A DNA stretch of 23,651 bases from NCBI GenBank assembly GCA_023231065.1, contig JALNWE010000048.1, positions 1 to 23,651 on the forward strand, in the 5' to 3' direction. Below the pieces are notes generated by a model, which was given only the letters and a program-made list of their open reading frames with translations, searched no databases and was not told the DNA's origin. Shown piece after piece: positions 1 to 8,100 of the stretch. The DNA comes from Bacteroidales bacterium. Lineage in GTDB: Bacteria; Bacteroidota; Bacteroidia; Bacteroidales; FEN-979. Position 1 is the stretch's first letter; each line of letters opens with the position of its first letter. The position numbers were made by a program, and so were the translations under genes.

Positions 1-119
1 GAATAGTGAACAGGGAATAGTGAACAGTGAACAGGGAATAGTGAATAGTGAACAGGGAACAGTGAATAGTGAACAAGGGACAAGGAACAGGGTACAGTGA
101 AAAACAAAGAGTGAAAAAG
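1..119. repeat. 7-bp tandem repeat array (GAAYAGK-type heptads), decaying to the right
   Basis: Read from base 1, the sequence divides into seventeen consecutive 7-mers with no register slip: GAATAGT, GAACAGG, GAATAGT, GAACAGT, GAACAGG and so on. The first ten fit GAAYAGK, and the units then degenerate (GGACAAG, GTACAGT, GAAAAAC, AAAGAGT, GAAAAAG). The array starts at the window edge, so its full length is unknown. It lies downstream of the minus-strand nuclease gene that ends at 157. There is no spacer/repeat alternation, so it is not CRISPR. Bases 120-156 show nothing recognisable. Confidence 0.9.
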
Positions 120-156
120 GAATCGTTTTGGTGGGGTCAAAAGTGAATAAGCCAGT

Positions 157-1272
157 TTAACGGATAAGGGCTATTTTTCTGGTCACGGTTTGGCTCCCTG
201 ATTTTAACACACAAAGGTATATCCCTGTTTCGCAGTGATCTGCATTCCAGATCAATCGATAACGACCTGTTTCCTGAACCTGGTTAACAAGGGTATTTTT
301 CAGTTTTCCTGATGGATCATAAATCAAAATTGTTACAGGGGTTTTGCCATCATATACTTCATACTCGATGGTAGTTTGACCATAGCATGGATTGGGGAAA
401 TTATGTAGGGCCAGTGAATCTGATGCCCTGGTGGTTTCTTCAACAGCCAGTGGATAGAATACCGGGCTGCCAGCCTGGACCCAGGCAGTGTAGATCAGGT
501 CTGCCAACGAATTTGAACCTCTTCGTAACAGATCAATCGTAAAAGCCCCTGTTTTGTCCCACATTGCCTGATAATATGCAGTGGATGTGGTGTTTCCGGC
601 GATAGACTTTGCTGCCAGATCAGCCATGAGAATACTGTCAACATAAAGATGGTTAAAATAAATATAAGAAAAAATGTAATTCTTCACGTTGGCAATAAAA
701 TGAACTGTGTCAGATGGATAAACCAATTGGGATTCGTTGCGGCTGATCATCGAGGATTCATACCTTGAATGGATGCCATCCTGACCCGTGAATTGACCAT
801 TATAATTTTCAGTAATGTGCAAAGGTTGGTGCCCATCGCCCACATAATGACCAAGATCGGCAGCAAATAAAGCCGATTTGAGCCAATCGTGCCGTTCAAA
901 ACAAGCCCGCAAGGAATCGAAGGTGGCCAGGGTTGCCCAGGGTATAATCCCATGGTCAAGCACAAATGAACAACCATGAAGGAGTATGTTGGTGTCAAGT
1001 GATTGTGATATAGCTCCGTTCAGCAGGAACTCCGGGTAGCCATCGATGTTGATATAATGGCGGGGAGCTTCAGTGGGATCGGTATCTTTCCTGTAGTCGG
1101 CCTCTGAGGCATAGTTCGTAACGATATTAGTCCAGTTTGGCTTTAAAAATGAAAGGGTTGTTGGAAAAGAATTGGCAGCGTTGGAGCTGATGATCCGGTG
1201 CCCTTTGTAACCCCAACCCGATAAGATCAAACCAAGAAACAGGATACCAAACAGGAAGAACAATTTTTTCAT
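157..1272 (-). CDS. Secreted S1/P1-type zinc-dependent nuclease with T9SS sorting domain
   Basis: The 371-residue protein is an S1/P1 nuclease, a family that uses three zinc ions to cleave single-stranded nucleic acids (relatives include phospholipase C). After a hydrophobic signal peptide (about 1-19), Trp20 would become the mature N-terminus; in this family the N-terminal Trp amine binds zinc. The other family ligands appear at correct spacing: His25, Asp59, His72, and His142/Asp146/His152 in GHYVGDGHQPLH. His167 is followed by Glu171 where P1 nuclease has Asp, a conservative change. Residues from about 290 form a type A T9SS sorting domain starting at FPNP and ending KIALIR, so the enzyme should be exported across the outer membrane. 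Its ATG overlaps the upstream stop by 4 bp (ATGA), suggesting translational coupling. Family assignment is firm; the substrate (DNA, RNA or 3'-nucleotides) is inferred. Confidence 0.9.
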   Translation of the reverse strand: MKKLFFLFGILFLGLILSGWGYKGHRIISSNAANSFPTTLSFLKPNWTNIVTNYASEADYRKDTDPTEAPRHYINIDGYPEFLLNGAISQSLDTNILLHGCSFVLDHGIIPWATLATFDSLRACFERHDWLKSALFAADLGHYVGDGHQPLHITENYNGQFTGQDGIHSRYESSMISRNESQLVYPSDTVHFIANVKNYIFSYIYFNHLYVDSILMADLAAKSIAGNTTSTAYYQAMWDKTGAFTIDLLRRGSNSLADLIYTAWVQAGSPVFYPLAVEETTRASDSLALHNFPNPCYGQTTIEYEVYDGKTPVTILIYDPSGKLKNTLVNQVQETGRYRLIWNADHCETGIYLCVLKSGSQTVTRKIALIR

Positions 1273-2165
1273 TCAATAGCGCTTAATAAGTTTTCCAAGT
1301 CATCAATTTTGTCCGCATATCCCAATTTGTCATAAGAAAAAATGAGGTTGTGGATCAATCGTTTAATGATATCCAGGTGCGTACAGGGGGCGAAAAAAGA
1401 CCGATCAGGTTTAATCTTCATCTGACGGATAAACAATTCTATTTCGCGACGGGTGAATACGGCTCCTTTGTTGAAAGGATTTATATAAAACAAAACATCC
1501 TCCTCTGAAGGATTGGGAAGCCCTATATCGAGAAGGTATGCCAGGATAAAATGCTGAGGCAAATTAACACCATAAACAGGAAGGCCAAGTTTCTGAGCGA
1601 TAATAACATAGAGCATACCCAACGAAAGTGGGCTTCCCTGATGGGATTCCAGGAGAGTATTGATGTATGAATTCTGGGGGGCAGTCGTGTTGATTTTATT
1701 TCCATCGAAAAGATGAACCCCAAAAAGGATATGGTTCAGGACTTTAACATTTTCCAACGCGGTAAGGTTTTCGTGAAGTTCAAGCCACACATCCATCCTG
1801 ATTTGTTCAACTTTTGCCAATATCTCAGTTTCAATTAAATCGGGATATTGTGTTTTTGTGACCAGGATGAAACCTTTAAGCAGATCAGGGGAACCTAGTC
1901 TAGCCCAATTTACAAAGTCAGTATATGAGTTATCACGCCGCAATTGCCGCGTAATTTCCTGAATCCTGTCCTGGATCAGTGGATTAAAGGAATTTTCCCA
2001 GGCTTTTTCAAGGGGAGGAAGGGCTTCTATCCCAAAGGTCCATATTTTCTGTCGAATGACCTGGTATGTATTTTCATCTGGTTCATCCAGCAATTTGATC
2101 AATGCTGATATGTTTAATGATTCTGACAATACCGGCAATTTTAATGTTCCATTAATGTGGATCAA
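1269..2165 (-). CDS. SirB1-family transglutaminase-like protein
   Basis: A 298-residue cytoplasmic protein resembling the SirB1/YchA family (transglutaminase-like core). The diagnostic stretch lies at about residues 170-210: GSPLSLGMLYVIIAQKLGLP followed by GVNLPQHFIL. This matches the family pattern in which the Cys position of true transglutaminases is replaced, so no peptidase activity should be assumed. The N-terminal ~100 residues are helical and HEAT-like, as in other Bacteroidota members. The likely start is TTG at 2165: an in-frame TGA lies two codons upstream and the first in-frame ATG is over 120 codons inside. It begins 12 bp after the phosphorylase stop and overlaps the nuclease start by 4 bp, so it is the middle gene of the operon. 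Biological role is unknown. Confidence 0.8.
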   Translation of the reverse strand: MIHINGTLKLPVLSESLNISALIKLLDEPDENTYQVIRQKIWTFGIEALPPLEKAWENSFNPLIQDRIQEITRQLRRDNSYTDFVNWARLGSPDLLKGFILVTKTQYPDLIETEILAKVEQIRMDVWLELHENLTALENVKVLNHILFGVHLFDGNKINTTAPQNSYINTLLESHQGSPLSLGMLYVIIAQKLGLPVYGVNLPQHFILAYLLDIGLPNPSEEDVLFYINPFNKGAVFTRREIELFIRQMKIKPDRSFFAPCTHLDIIKRLIHNLIFSYDKLGYADKIDDLENLLSAIE

Positions 2166-2177
2166 TATTCAGATGAG

Positions 2178-3050
2178 CTATCCGGTAATGGTATCCAGGA
2201 CCAACGCGATAAGGTTCCTGACAATCTTTTTGTGATCGCCATTATAATCGCCAGTAGCCCTGTTTGCGATCAGGGCGCAGATGGTTACCATTTCATGGCC
2301 CATGAGTGCGCCCAATCCGTAAAGGGCGGAAGTTTCCATCTCAAAATTGATGATCCGGTTTCCGTTATGATGAAAACTTTGAAGTTTGCTGATCATCATC
2401 GGATCGCTAAGCGGAAGTCGTAAAAACCGGCCCTGTGGACCGTAAAAACCGGGAGCAGTAGCCGTAATCCCCGCAACGGCAAAGGGCCTGAATTTATCGA
2501 CCAGTCGTTTTGAGCCCGGGATACAGTATGGCATAGACAAATTTTTTGGCCAGGAAGCATGTGCGGCAAACGCTTCCGTTAAATCCTTATCAATAATGGT
2601 AGGGGTATCTCTGTAAAAATAGAGGAGATTATCCAAGCCAAGGGCATGTGTCGACAAACTGAAATTGTTTATTGGAACATCGGGCTGAATGCTGCCAGAC
2701 GTCCCTAAACGGATAATTTTCAACGACCTGCGTTCTGGTTTTTGGGTCCGGGTTTTCAGGTCAAAATTTGCAAGGGCATCCAGCTCATGCATGACGATAT
2801 CACAATTATCCGTTCCAATACCAGTTGATAAAACGGTTATTCTGGTCCCTTTGTAATATCCGGTTTCAGAAATAAACTCACGGTTAGAAGAGGAATGATC
2901 TTTTGAGGTAAAATGATCAGAGATTTCAACAACCCGTTGAGGATCGCCCACGACGATAACAATATCAGCAAGATCTTCGGGCCTCATGCAAATGTGATAA
3001 ACACTCCCATCCGCATTTACGATCAAGTCTGGTTCAGCTAATAAGGACAT
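2178..3050 (-). CDS. Nucleoside phosphorylase, uridine-phosphorylase-like
   Basis: This 290-residue protein belongs to the PNP/UDP (nucleoside phosphorylase I) family, which splits a nucleoside with phosphate into base plus ribose-1-phosphate. Visible motifs are VGDPQR (34-39, phosphate/ribose site), GIGTDN (77-82), RLGTSGS (114-120) and the FEMETSALYG segment (236-245) that binds ribose hydroxyls. The Q/R base-recognition residues were not verified, so uridine rather than purine specificity is probable, not proven. The ATG at 3050 is preferred over the in-frame ATG at 3104 because a -7 box (TACCTTTG) lies between them and MSLLAEP begins the conserved region. It leads an operon with a SirB1-like protein and a secreted nuclease, consistent with nucleotide salvage. 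Confidence 0.88.
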   Translation of the reverse strand: MSLLAEPDLIVNADGSVYHICMRPEDLADIVIVVGDPQRVVEISDHFTSKDHSSSNREFISETGYYKGTRITVLSTGIGTDNCDIVMHELDALANFDLKTRTQKPERRSLKIIRLGTSGSIQPDVPINNFSLSTHALGLDNLLYFYRDTPTIIDKDLTEAFAAHASWPKNLSMPYCIPGSKRLVDKFRPFAVAGITATAPGFYGPQGRFLRLPLSDPMMISKLQSFHHNGNRIINFEMETSALYGLGALMGHEMVTICALIANRATGDYNGDHKKIVRNLIALVLDTITG

Positions 3051-3066
3051 TTTCGTAATATTTTTA

Positions 3067-3093
3067 CAAAGGTAAGAAAAATCTGGTTGGCAA
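3067..3093 (-). promoter_or_regulatory. Bacteroidota-type promoter of the phosphorylase operon
   Basis: On the minus strand TACCTTTG (3067-3074) fits the Bacteroidota -7 consensus TAnnTTTG. A TTG lies 16 nt upstream (3091-3093), slightly closer than usual for the -33 element. The expected transcript starts about 12 nt before the ATG at 3050, which excludes the upstream ATG at 3104. Confidence 0.6.
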
Positions 3094-3215
3094 TATTTTA
3101 ACAAGTCGGTAATGCTTACGACCTGTCAAAGAATGAATGGATTATAAAACGGCATCATAAAATCTCATTCTGCAGGATCAACTTGAAAGGGTCAATAAAA
3201 ATGGCGTATATTTAA

Positions 3216-3223
3216 TACTTTTG
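3216..3223 (+). promoter_or_regulatory. -7 promoter box of cinA
   Basis: TACTTTTG followed by CA fits TAnnTTTG and sits about 70 nt before the cinA ATG. I do not see a convincing TTG -33 element at the right distance. The 3105-3215 stretch otherwise shows nothing recognisable. Confidence 0.5.
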
Positions 3224-3281
3224 CATCCTAATTGATAAACGAAAGAATGATCATCATCCAGAGAGAATTATTTAACATTAA

Positions 3282-3286
3282 AGGAG
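3282..3286 (+). promoter_or_regulatory. Shine-Dalgarno-like AGGAG before cinA
   Basis: AAAGGAG precedes the cinA ATG with a 7-nt spacer. The other chosen starts I inspected lack a comparable purine-rich site, which fits the known weak use of Shine-Dalgarno sequences in Bacteroidota and makes this one an exception. Confidence 0.6.
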
Positions 3287-3293
3287 AAAAAAC

Positions 3294-4544
3294 ATGAAAG
3301 TTGAAATTATAAACATCGGCGATGAATTACTTATCGGTCAGGTAATTAATACCAATGCAGCCTGGATGGCCGAACAATTGGACCTGAGCGGGTTCCCGGT
3401 GCGCCTTGTTACGGTGGTCCGCGACTGTCACGAACAAATACTGGAAACCCTTCAGGAAGCCGAAAAACGGTCGGAAGTGGTTTTGATTTCAGGGGGGATA
3501 GGGCCTACCAATGATGACATCACCAAAAAAACCCTCTGTGAATTTTTTCAGGCCCGGTTGGTTTTCGATGAAGAAGCCTTCCGGGATATTGAGATATTTT
3601 TTGCACTCCGTGGCCTTCATGTCACAGAATTAAACCGGCAACAGGCTGATATCCCGGAGGGATGCATTTCTCTTCCAAATAAGATTGGCACTGCCAGGGG
3701 AATGTGGTTTGAAAAACAAGGGGGGCATAATAAAAATTCGATCTTCGTTTCTATGCCGGGAGTCCCGTTTGAAATGAAAGAGATGATGATTAATGAAGTT
3801 ATCCCCCGATTGCAAAAGAAATTTCATCCTCCTTTCCTCTATCATAAAACAGCGCTTACACAGGGAATAGGTGAATCGTTCCTCGCTGCTCAGATTGAAG
3901 CCTGGGAAAACAAGTTACCGGAAAATATCAAACTGGCCTATCTGCCACAACCTGGTATAGTCCGACTCCGTCTTTCGGGTTCAGGAAACAACGAACAAAG
4001 AGTCAGGCAACAGGTTAATACAGCGCTAAAAGAGCTTGAAGCCCAGATTTCAGACTATATATTCGGGTATGACGAAGACACGCTCGAAGAGATCGTGGGA
4101 AAGTTGTTGCTTGAAAAGGGTAAAACCCTGGCAACTGCCGAAAGTTGTACCGGAGGATATATTGCCCATTTAATTACATCTGTTCCTGGATGCTCCGGTT
4201 ATTACAGGGGGTCATTGGTTGCCTATTCCAATGAAATCAAAGAGAGCCTTCTCTTTGTTTCACCGAACATTCTCAAAAAAGAAGGCGCCGTGAGCGAAGA
4301 GACCACGATGGAGATGGCCGTTGCGGCTCAGACACAATTCGATGCCGACTATGTGATCGCAACTTCCGGAATTGCCGGACCAGAAGGGGGAACCGTTGAA
4401 AAGCCTGTTGGAACGACCTGGATTGCCCTTGCCACTCCGGATGAGGTTTTTGCCCGGAAATACTTATTTGGCGACAGCCGTGAACGCAATATCCGCAGAA
4501 CGGCTTTACAAGCGCTGAATATGTTGCGGAAAAGTCTTATTTAA
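3294..4544 (+). CDS. cinA: CinA: competence/damage-inducible protein with NMN deamidase domain
   Basis: Full-length two-domain CinA (416 residues). The N-terminal domain (about 1-170) is the MoaB/MogA-like fold with NIGDELLIGQ at 7-16 and SGGIGPTNDDIT at 66-77; in characterised homologues it acts on ADP-ribose-type compounds. The C-terminal domain (about 262-416) is the PncC-type nicotinamide mononucleotide amidohydrolase used in pyridine nucleotide recycling, with TAESCTGG at 281-288 and TSGIAGPEGG at 357-366. Unusually for this phylum, a clear AGGAG Shine-Dalgarno-like sequence (3282-3286) precedes the ATG by 7 nt. The rpmB gene follows 82 bp downstream with its own -7 box. Confidence 0.95.
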   Translation: MKVEIINIGDELLIGQVINTNAAWMAEQLDLSGFPVRLVTVVRDCHEQILETLQEAEKRSEVVLISGGIGPTNDDITKKTLCEFFQARLVFDEEAFRDIEIFFALRGLHVTELNRQQADIPEGCISLPNKIGTARGMWFEKQGGHNKNSIFVSMPGVPFEMKEMMINEVIPRLQKKFHPPFLYHKTALTQGIGESFLAAQIEAWENKLPENIKLAYLPQPGIVRLRLSGSGNNEQRVRQQVNTALKELEAQISDYIFGYDEDTLEEIVGKLLLEKGKTLATAESCTGGYIAHLITSVPGCSGYYRGSLVAYSNEIKESLLFVSPNILKKEGAVSEETTMEMAVAAQTQFDADYVIATSGIAGPEGGTVEKPVGTTWIALATPDEVFARKYLFGDSRERNIRRTALQALNMLRKSLI

Positions 4545-4583
4545 TATTTTTATCTGATCCATGGAATTTTGAAAAAAAGTTTC

Positions 4584-4591
4584 TATCTTTG
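4584..4591 (+). promoter_or_regulatory. -7 promoter box of rpmB
   Basis: TATCTTTG followed by CA is an exact TAnnTTTG match about 35 nt upstream of the rpmB ATG. No good TTG lies at the expected -33 distance; the nearest (4569-4571) leaves only 12 nt. Confidence 0.65.
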
Positions 4592-4626
4592 CACTCCATT
4601 TTCAAACAGGTTTAATCTGAAAGATC

Positions 4627-4866
4627 ATGTCAAGAATTTGTGAAATCACCGGAAAATCAGCCATTAAAGGGCATTCTGTTTCCCACTCCAATAAAAAATC
4701 AAAACGCTGGTTCAATACAAACATACAAACCAAAACTTTTTTCGTTCCCGAAGAAAAAAGAGAGATTACATTGAAAGTATCTGCTGCTGGTTTACGTAAT
4801 ATTGATAAAAAAGGTATTTATACCTGTATTAAAGAAGCCAGGGAAAAAGGTTTTCTTACCAAGTAG
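4627..4866 (+). CDS. rpmB: 50S ribosomal protein L28
   Basis: The 79-residue product begins MSRICEITGK and contains the basic GHSVSHSNKKSKRWF segment followed by VSAAGLRNIDKKGI, diagnostic of bacterial L28 (bL28) in its usual Bacteroidota length. It has only two cysteines and not the paired CxxC zinc motif of other L28 forms. A strong -7 box precedes it and an intrinsic terminator follows 17 bp after the stop, so it is a complete transcription unit. In many Bacteroidota rpmB is followed by rpmG (L33), a small DUF4295 gene and ftsY; none is present here. Confidence 0.97.
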   Translation: MSRICEITGKSAIKGHSVSHSNKKSKRWFNTNIQTKTFFVPEEKREITLKVSAAGLRNIDKKGIYTCIKEAREKGFLTK

Positions 4867-4883
4867 GTTTTTTTTTCATGGGT

Positions 4884-4919
4884 AAAAATGCTGTTATTAA
4901 AAATAACAGCATTTTTTTT
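4884..4919 (+). terminator. Intrinsic terminator after rpmB
   Basis: A perfect 15-bp inverted repeat (AAAAATGCTGTTATT at 4884-4898 and its complement at 4902-4916) has a 3-nt AAA loop and runs into eight T residues (4912-4919). It is AT-rich but long, and ends the rpmB transcript. Confidence 0.9.
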
Positions 4920-4986
4920 GCCCTATAAAAAAAGAAATAAATACCGGGATTTTCCGTTAATTTTACAGCCTTTGCAATTGTTTCGA

Positions 4987-5646
4987 ATGAAATACCACAA
5001 ACTTATCCTGATCCTTCTTTGTTTCTGGCCATATTTCACGCAATCGCAACAGGTCAATCCCCACAATGATGACTACAACCTGGTTCAATTTTCAGGAATT
5101 ACTATAACGGTTGACAGCCTTAACCCGGTTCCTTATACCCGGATTTTCGATAAAACCAGTCGCCGTGGGACGACCAGCGATATTTCAGGCTACTTTTCAT
5201 TTGTCGCTCATAAAAAAGATACCATTATCTTTACCGCGTTGGGTTTTAAGCCCTCTTCCTTTATTATTCCCGACACCATAACCAAACAACGGTATTCCCT
5301 GATCCAATTGATGACTTCTGATACCCTTACTTTGGCTGCTGCCTATATATTTCCATGGCCAACGCTGGAAGATTTTAAACGGGCATTTATTGAAACCAAA
5401 ATACCCGATGATGACATAGAGATCGCCAGGAAAAACCTGCTGGCTGCCGATATCCGGATGCGGGCGGAAAATTATCCCATGGATGCCCAGATGAATTACA
5501 ACAATTTCATTGATAATCAGACAAGTAAACTATACTATTTTGGCCAGCAACAACCTTTCCAGATATTTAATCCTTTTGCCTGGGCACAATTTATAAAAGC
5601 CTGGAAAGAGGGTAAATTCAAATCCCAGCAGGAGAGGTTAAAATAA
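4987..5646 (+). CDS. Exported protein with carboxypeptidase-like regulatory domain
   Basis: The 219-residue protein has an N-terminal signal peptide (MKYHKLILILLCFWPYFTQS, about 1-20). A carboxypeptidase-D-regulatory-like beta domain follows (about 35-110; DKTSRRGTTSDISGYFSF then a hydrophobic TALGFKPSSF), then a C-terminal part of no recognised family containing YNNFIDNQTSKLYYFGQQQP. The start is placed at 4987 rather than the in-frame ATG at 4888, because 4888 lies inside the rpmB terminator stem and 4987 begins the signal peptide. Only 7 bp separate it from the TonB-dependent receptor, so the two are almost certainly co-transcribed and may work together at the envelope. Function is unknown. 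The upstream AGCCTTTG is a poor -7 match. Confidence 0.8.
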   Translation: MKYHKLILILLCFWPYFTQSQQVNPHNDDYNLVQFSGITITVDSLNPVPYTRIFDKTSRRGTTSDISGYFSFVAHKKDTIIFTALGFKPSSFIIPDTITKQRYSLIQLMTSDTLTLAAAYIFPWPTLEDFKRAFIETKIPDDDIEIARKNLLAADIRMRAENYPMDAQMNYNNFIDNQTSKLYYFGQQQPFQIFNPFAWAQFIKAWKEGKFKSQQERLK

Positions 5647-5653
5647 CAGATCT

Positions 5654-8089
5654 GTGAAATATTTTTTATACATTCCATTTTTTATCCTATTTCTTTTTTC
5701 GCAGAGGGCTTCAGGTCAGCAGGCTATTGCAACAATTACCGGAATTGTAAGTTTGTCGGGGACCAGTATGCCGCAGCAGTATGTCAACATTGCTGTCAAA
5801 GGAACAAGCGCAGGTACCACCACCGGTGAGGACGGGCAGTTTGAACTCCCAATTCCGGCTAACAAAGAAGTAACCATCCTTTTTTCTTTCATCGGGTACG
5901 AAACGGATTCCCTGACCCTTCAATTACTATCCGGAGAAATACGCCGGATCAACCGTACCCTGAAAGCGGTCTCCACACAGTTATCCTCAATCGAAATAAA
6001 AGATCAACAGATGAGGACCAACTCGTTCAGTCGCCTTGACCCAAAAGTCATGACTTTTATCCCCACCATCAATGCCAGTGTGGAAGACCTCATCAAAACC
6101 CTTCCCGGTGTGGTTTCAAGGAATGAACTCAGCTCCCAGTACTCCGTCCGTGGTGGAAATTACGACGAAAATTTAGTATTTGTCAACGATATTGAAATTT
6201 ACCGGCCTTTTCTTGTCCGTTCGGGGCAACAGGAAGGACAAAGTTTTCTGAATCCTGACCTGGTATCCGGAATTTCATTTTCGGCCGGAGGATTCGATGC
6301 AAAATACGGGGACAAGATGTCGTCGGTTCTTGACATCCGGTATAAAAAACCAACCGCTTTTGCCGGTTCATTCGACATCAGCCTTCTGGGGGCCTCAGCT
6401 CATGTTGAAGGTGTTTTTGCCAAGCGCTTTTCTTTTCTTCTGGGAGCCCGTTACAAAAGTAATTCTTATTTGCTCAAATCACTTGATACCAAAGGGAATT
6501 ACAAACCCAGGTTCTTCGATATTCAGGGAATGCTTAACTATGAAATCAATAAAAAGTTGGAACTTTCTGTGTTGGGGGCCTATGTTGACAATGCTTACAA
6601 ATTAATACCCGAAACCCAGGAAACCAGCTTTGGAACTGTGGACGAAGCTTACCGGATCAAAATATATTTTGACGGCCAGGAACGCGATTCTTATCAGAAT
6701 TGGCTTTCTGCCCTTACCCTCACCTGGAGGCCTAATCAGGATATCCGGTTGAAATTCACCGCCTCTGCACTGCAAACATACGAAGCTGAAACCTATGATA
6801 TTTCGGGAGAATACTGGCTCGGAAAATTGGAAACTTTCCAGAATAGCAGTGAATTTGGTCAGGTGACAGAAATCATGGGGGTAGGAGCTTATATGGAACA
6901 TGCCCGGAATTACCTGGATGGAACTGTATTCAACCTGGAACACCGCGGTACATTGGACAAAAATAAGATCAACCTTCTCTGGGGGATAAAATATCAGCAC
7001 GAATTTTTCAACTATGCGGTAAATGAATGGGAACTGCAGGATTCCGCCGGATATTCCCTGCCCCGGCCCGGGGATTCATTAGGATCACAGTATCCCCCCC
7101 ATGAAGATCTTGTGTTGTCCAATGTGATCAAAAATAACAGCACAATAAACACAAACCGCTATGATGCTTTCATTCAGAATACCTGGACTTTTAAAAACCC
7201 GAAAAATGACATATCACTAACGGTAGGTTTGAGGGGAATTTATTATGATTACAACAACCAGGTTTCTCTGAATCCAAGAGTTTCTGTATCATTAAAGCCC
7301 CACTGGAAAAGCGATATAGTATTCCGGCTTTCTGCGGGGACCTATTCGCAACCACCCACATTCCGCGAAATGACCGATTTGCAGGGAAAAATCGTTCCGG
7401 ACCTGAAAGCTCAAACAGCCATCCATGTTGTTGCAGGAAGCGATATTTATTTCAAAGCCTGGGGCCGCCCTTTCAAATTTGTTACCGAAGTCTATTACAA
7501 ATACATTCAAAACCTGATCCCCTACGAGATCGACAACATGAAGATCCGTTATTATGGCACCAATGATGCACATGGATATGCAACTGGGATTGACTTCAGG
7601 ATCAATGGTGAATTTGTTAAGGGGGCTGAGTCCTGGGCCAGTTTATCTTTCATGAAAACAGAGGAATACTTTGAGGGATCGTGGATTCCCCGCCCCACCG
7701 ATCAGAGAATGAGCCTGGCGATTTTTTTCCAGGATTATATTCCAAAATTCCCGACCTGGAAGGTGAACCTGACACTGATCTATGGGACCGGTTTACCCTT
7801 TGGGCCACCCAATTCCCCACGCAAAGACCAAACTTTACGGATTCCCCCCTACCGGCGTGTTGACCTTGGCTTATCAAAACAAATCATCAGTGAACGGACC
7901 AAATTCTCGCCTAAAAATCCTTTCCGGGTTTTTGATTCCATGTGGATCACCCTCGAAATTTTCAACCTGCTCCAACTCAATAATACCATCTCTTATCTTT
8001 GGATCACCGACATCAATGGCAAGGAATATGCCGTTCCCAATTACCTTACGCCCAGGATGTTCAACCTGAAACTGATAACAACTTTCTGA
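5654..8089 (+). CDS. TonB-dependent outer-membrane receptor with carboxypeptidase-regulatory N-terminus
   Basis: The 811-residue protein has a signal peptide (about 1-21), a carboxypeptidase-regulatory-like domain (about 26-100; VNIAVKGTSAGTTTGEDGQF), and a plug domain (about 130-235) with VEDLIKTLPGVVSRNELSSQ and YSVRGGNYDENLVFVNDIEI. A long beta-barrel ends in Phe, as expected for BAM-inserted barrels. It should import a ligand across the outer membrane using TonB energy. No SusD-type lipoprotein gene follows, so this is not a classical glycan-uptake pair and the substrate cannot be named. The start is GTG at 5654, 7 bp after the preceding stop. It ends 11 bp from the convergent gene at 8101; a T-run follows the stop but I see no hairpin. 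Confidence 0.9.
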   Translation: MKYFLYIPFFILFLFSQRASGQQAIATITGIVSLSGTSMPQQYVNIAVKGTSAGTTTGEDGQFELPIPANKEVTILFSFIGYETDSLTLQLLSGEIRRINRTLKAVSTQLSSIEIKDQQMRTNSFSRLDPKVMTFIPTINASVEDLIKTLPGVVSRNELSSQYSVRGGNYDENLVFVNDIEIYRPFLVRSGQQEGQSFLNPDLVSGISFSAGGFDAKYGDKMSSVLDIRYKKPTAFAGSFDISLLGASAHVEGVFAKRFSFLLGARYKSNSYLLKSLDTKGNYKPRFFDIQGMLNYEINKKLELSVLGAYVDNAYKLIPETQETSFGTVDEAYRIKIYFDGQERDSYQNWLSALTLTWRPNQDIRLKFTASALQTYEAETYDISGEYWLGKLETFQNSSEFGQVTEIMGVGAYMEHARNYLDGTVFNLEHRGTLDKNKINLLWGIKYQHEFFNYAVNEWELQDSAGYSLPRPGDSLGSQYPPHEDLVLSNVIKNNSTINTNRYDAFIQNTWTFKNPKNDISLTVGLRGIYYDYNNQVSLNPRVSVSLKPHWKSDIVFRLSAGTYSQPPTFREMTDLQGKIVPDLKAQTAIHVVAGSDIYFKAWGRPFKFVTEVYYKYIQNLIPYEIDNMKIRYYGTNDAHGYATGIDFRINGEFVKGAESWASLSFMKTEEYFEGSWIPRPTDQRMSLAIFFQDYIPKFPTWKVNLTLIYGTGLPFGPPNSPRKDQTLRIPPYRRVDLGLSKQIISERTKFSPKNPFRVFDSMWITLEIFNLLQLNNTISYLWITDINGKEYAVPNYLTPRMFNLKLITTF

Positions 8090-8100
8090 TTTTTTTCAAT

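Noticed and set aside
1..119. Possible CRISPR array
   Set aside because: Repeat units are 7 bp and contiguous with no unique spacers.
4888..4986. In-frame upstream ATG that would lengthen the carboxypeptidase-regulatory-domain protein by 33 residues
   Set aside because: It lies inside the rpmB terminator stem, and the extension would bury the signal peptide that begins at 4987.
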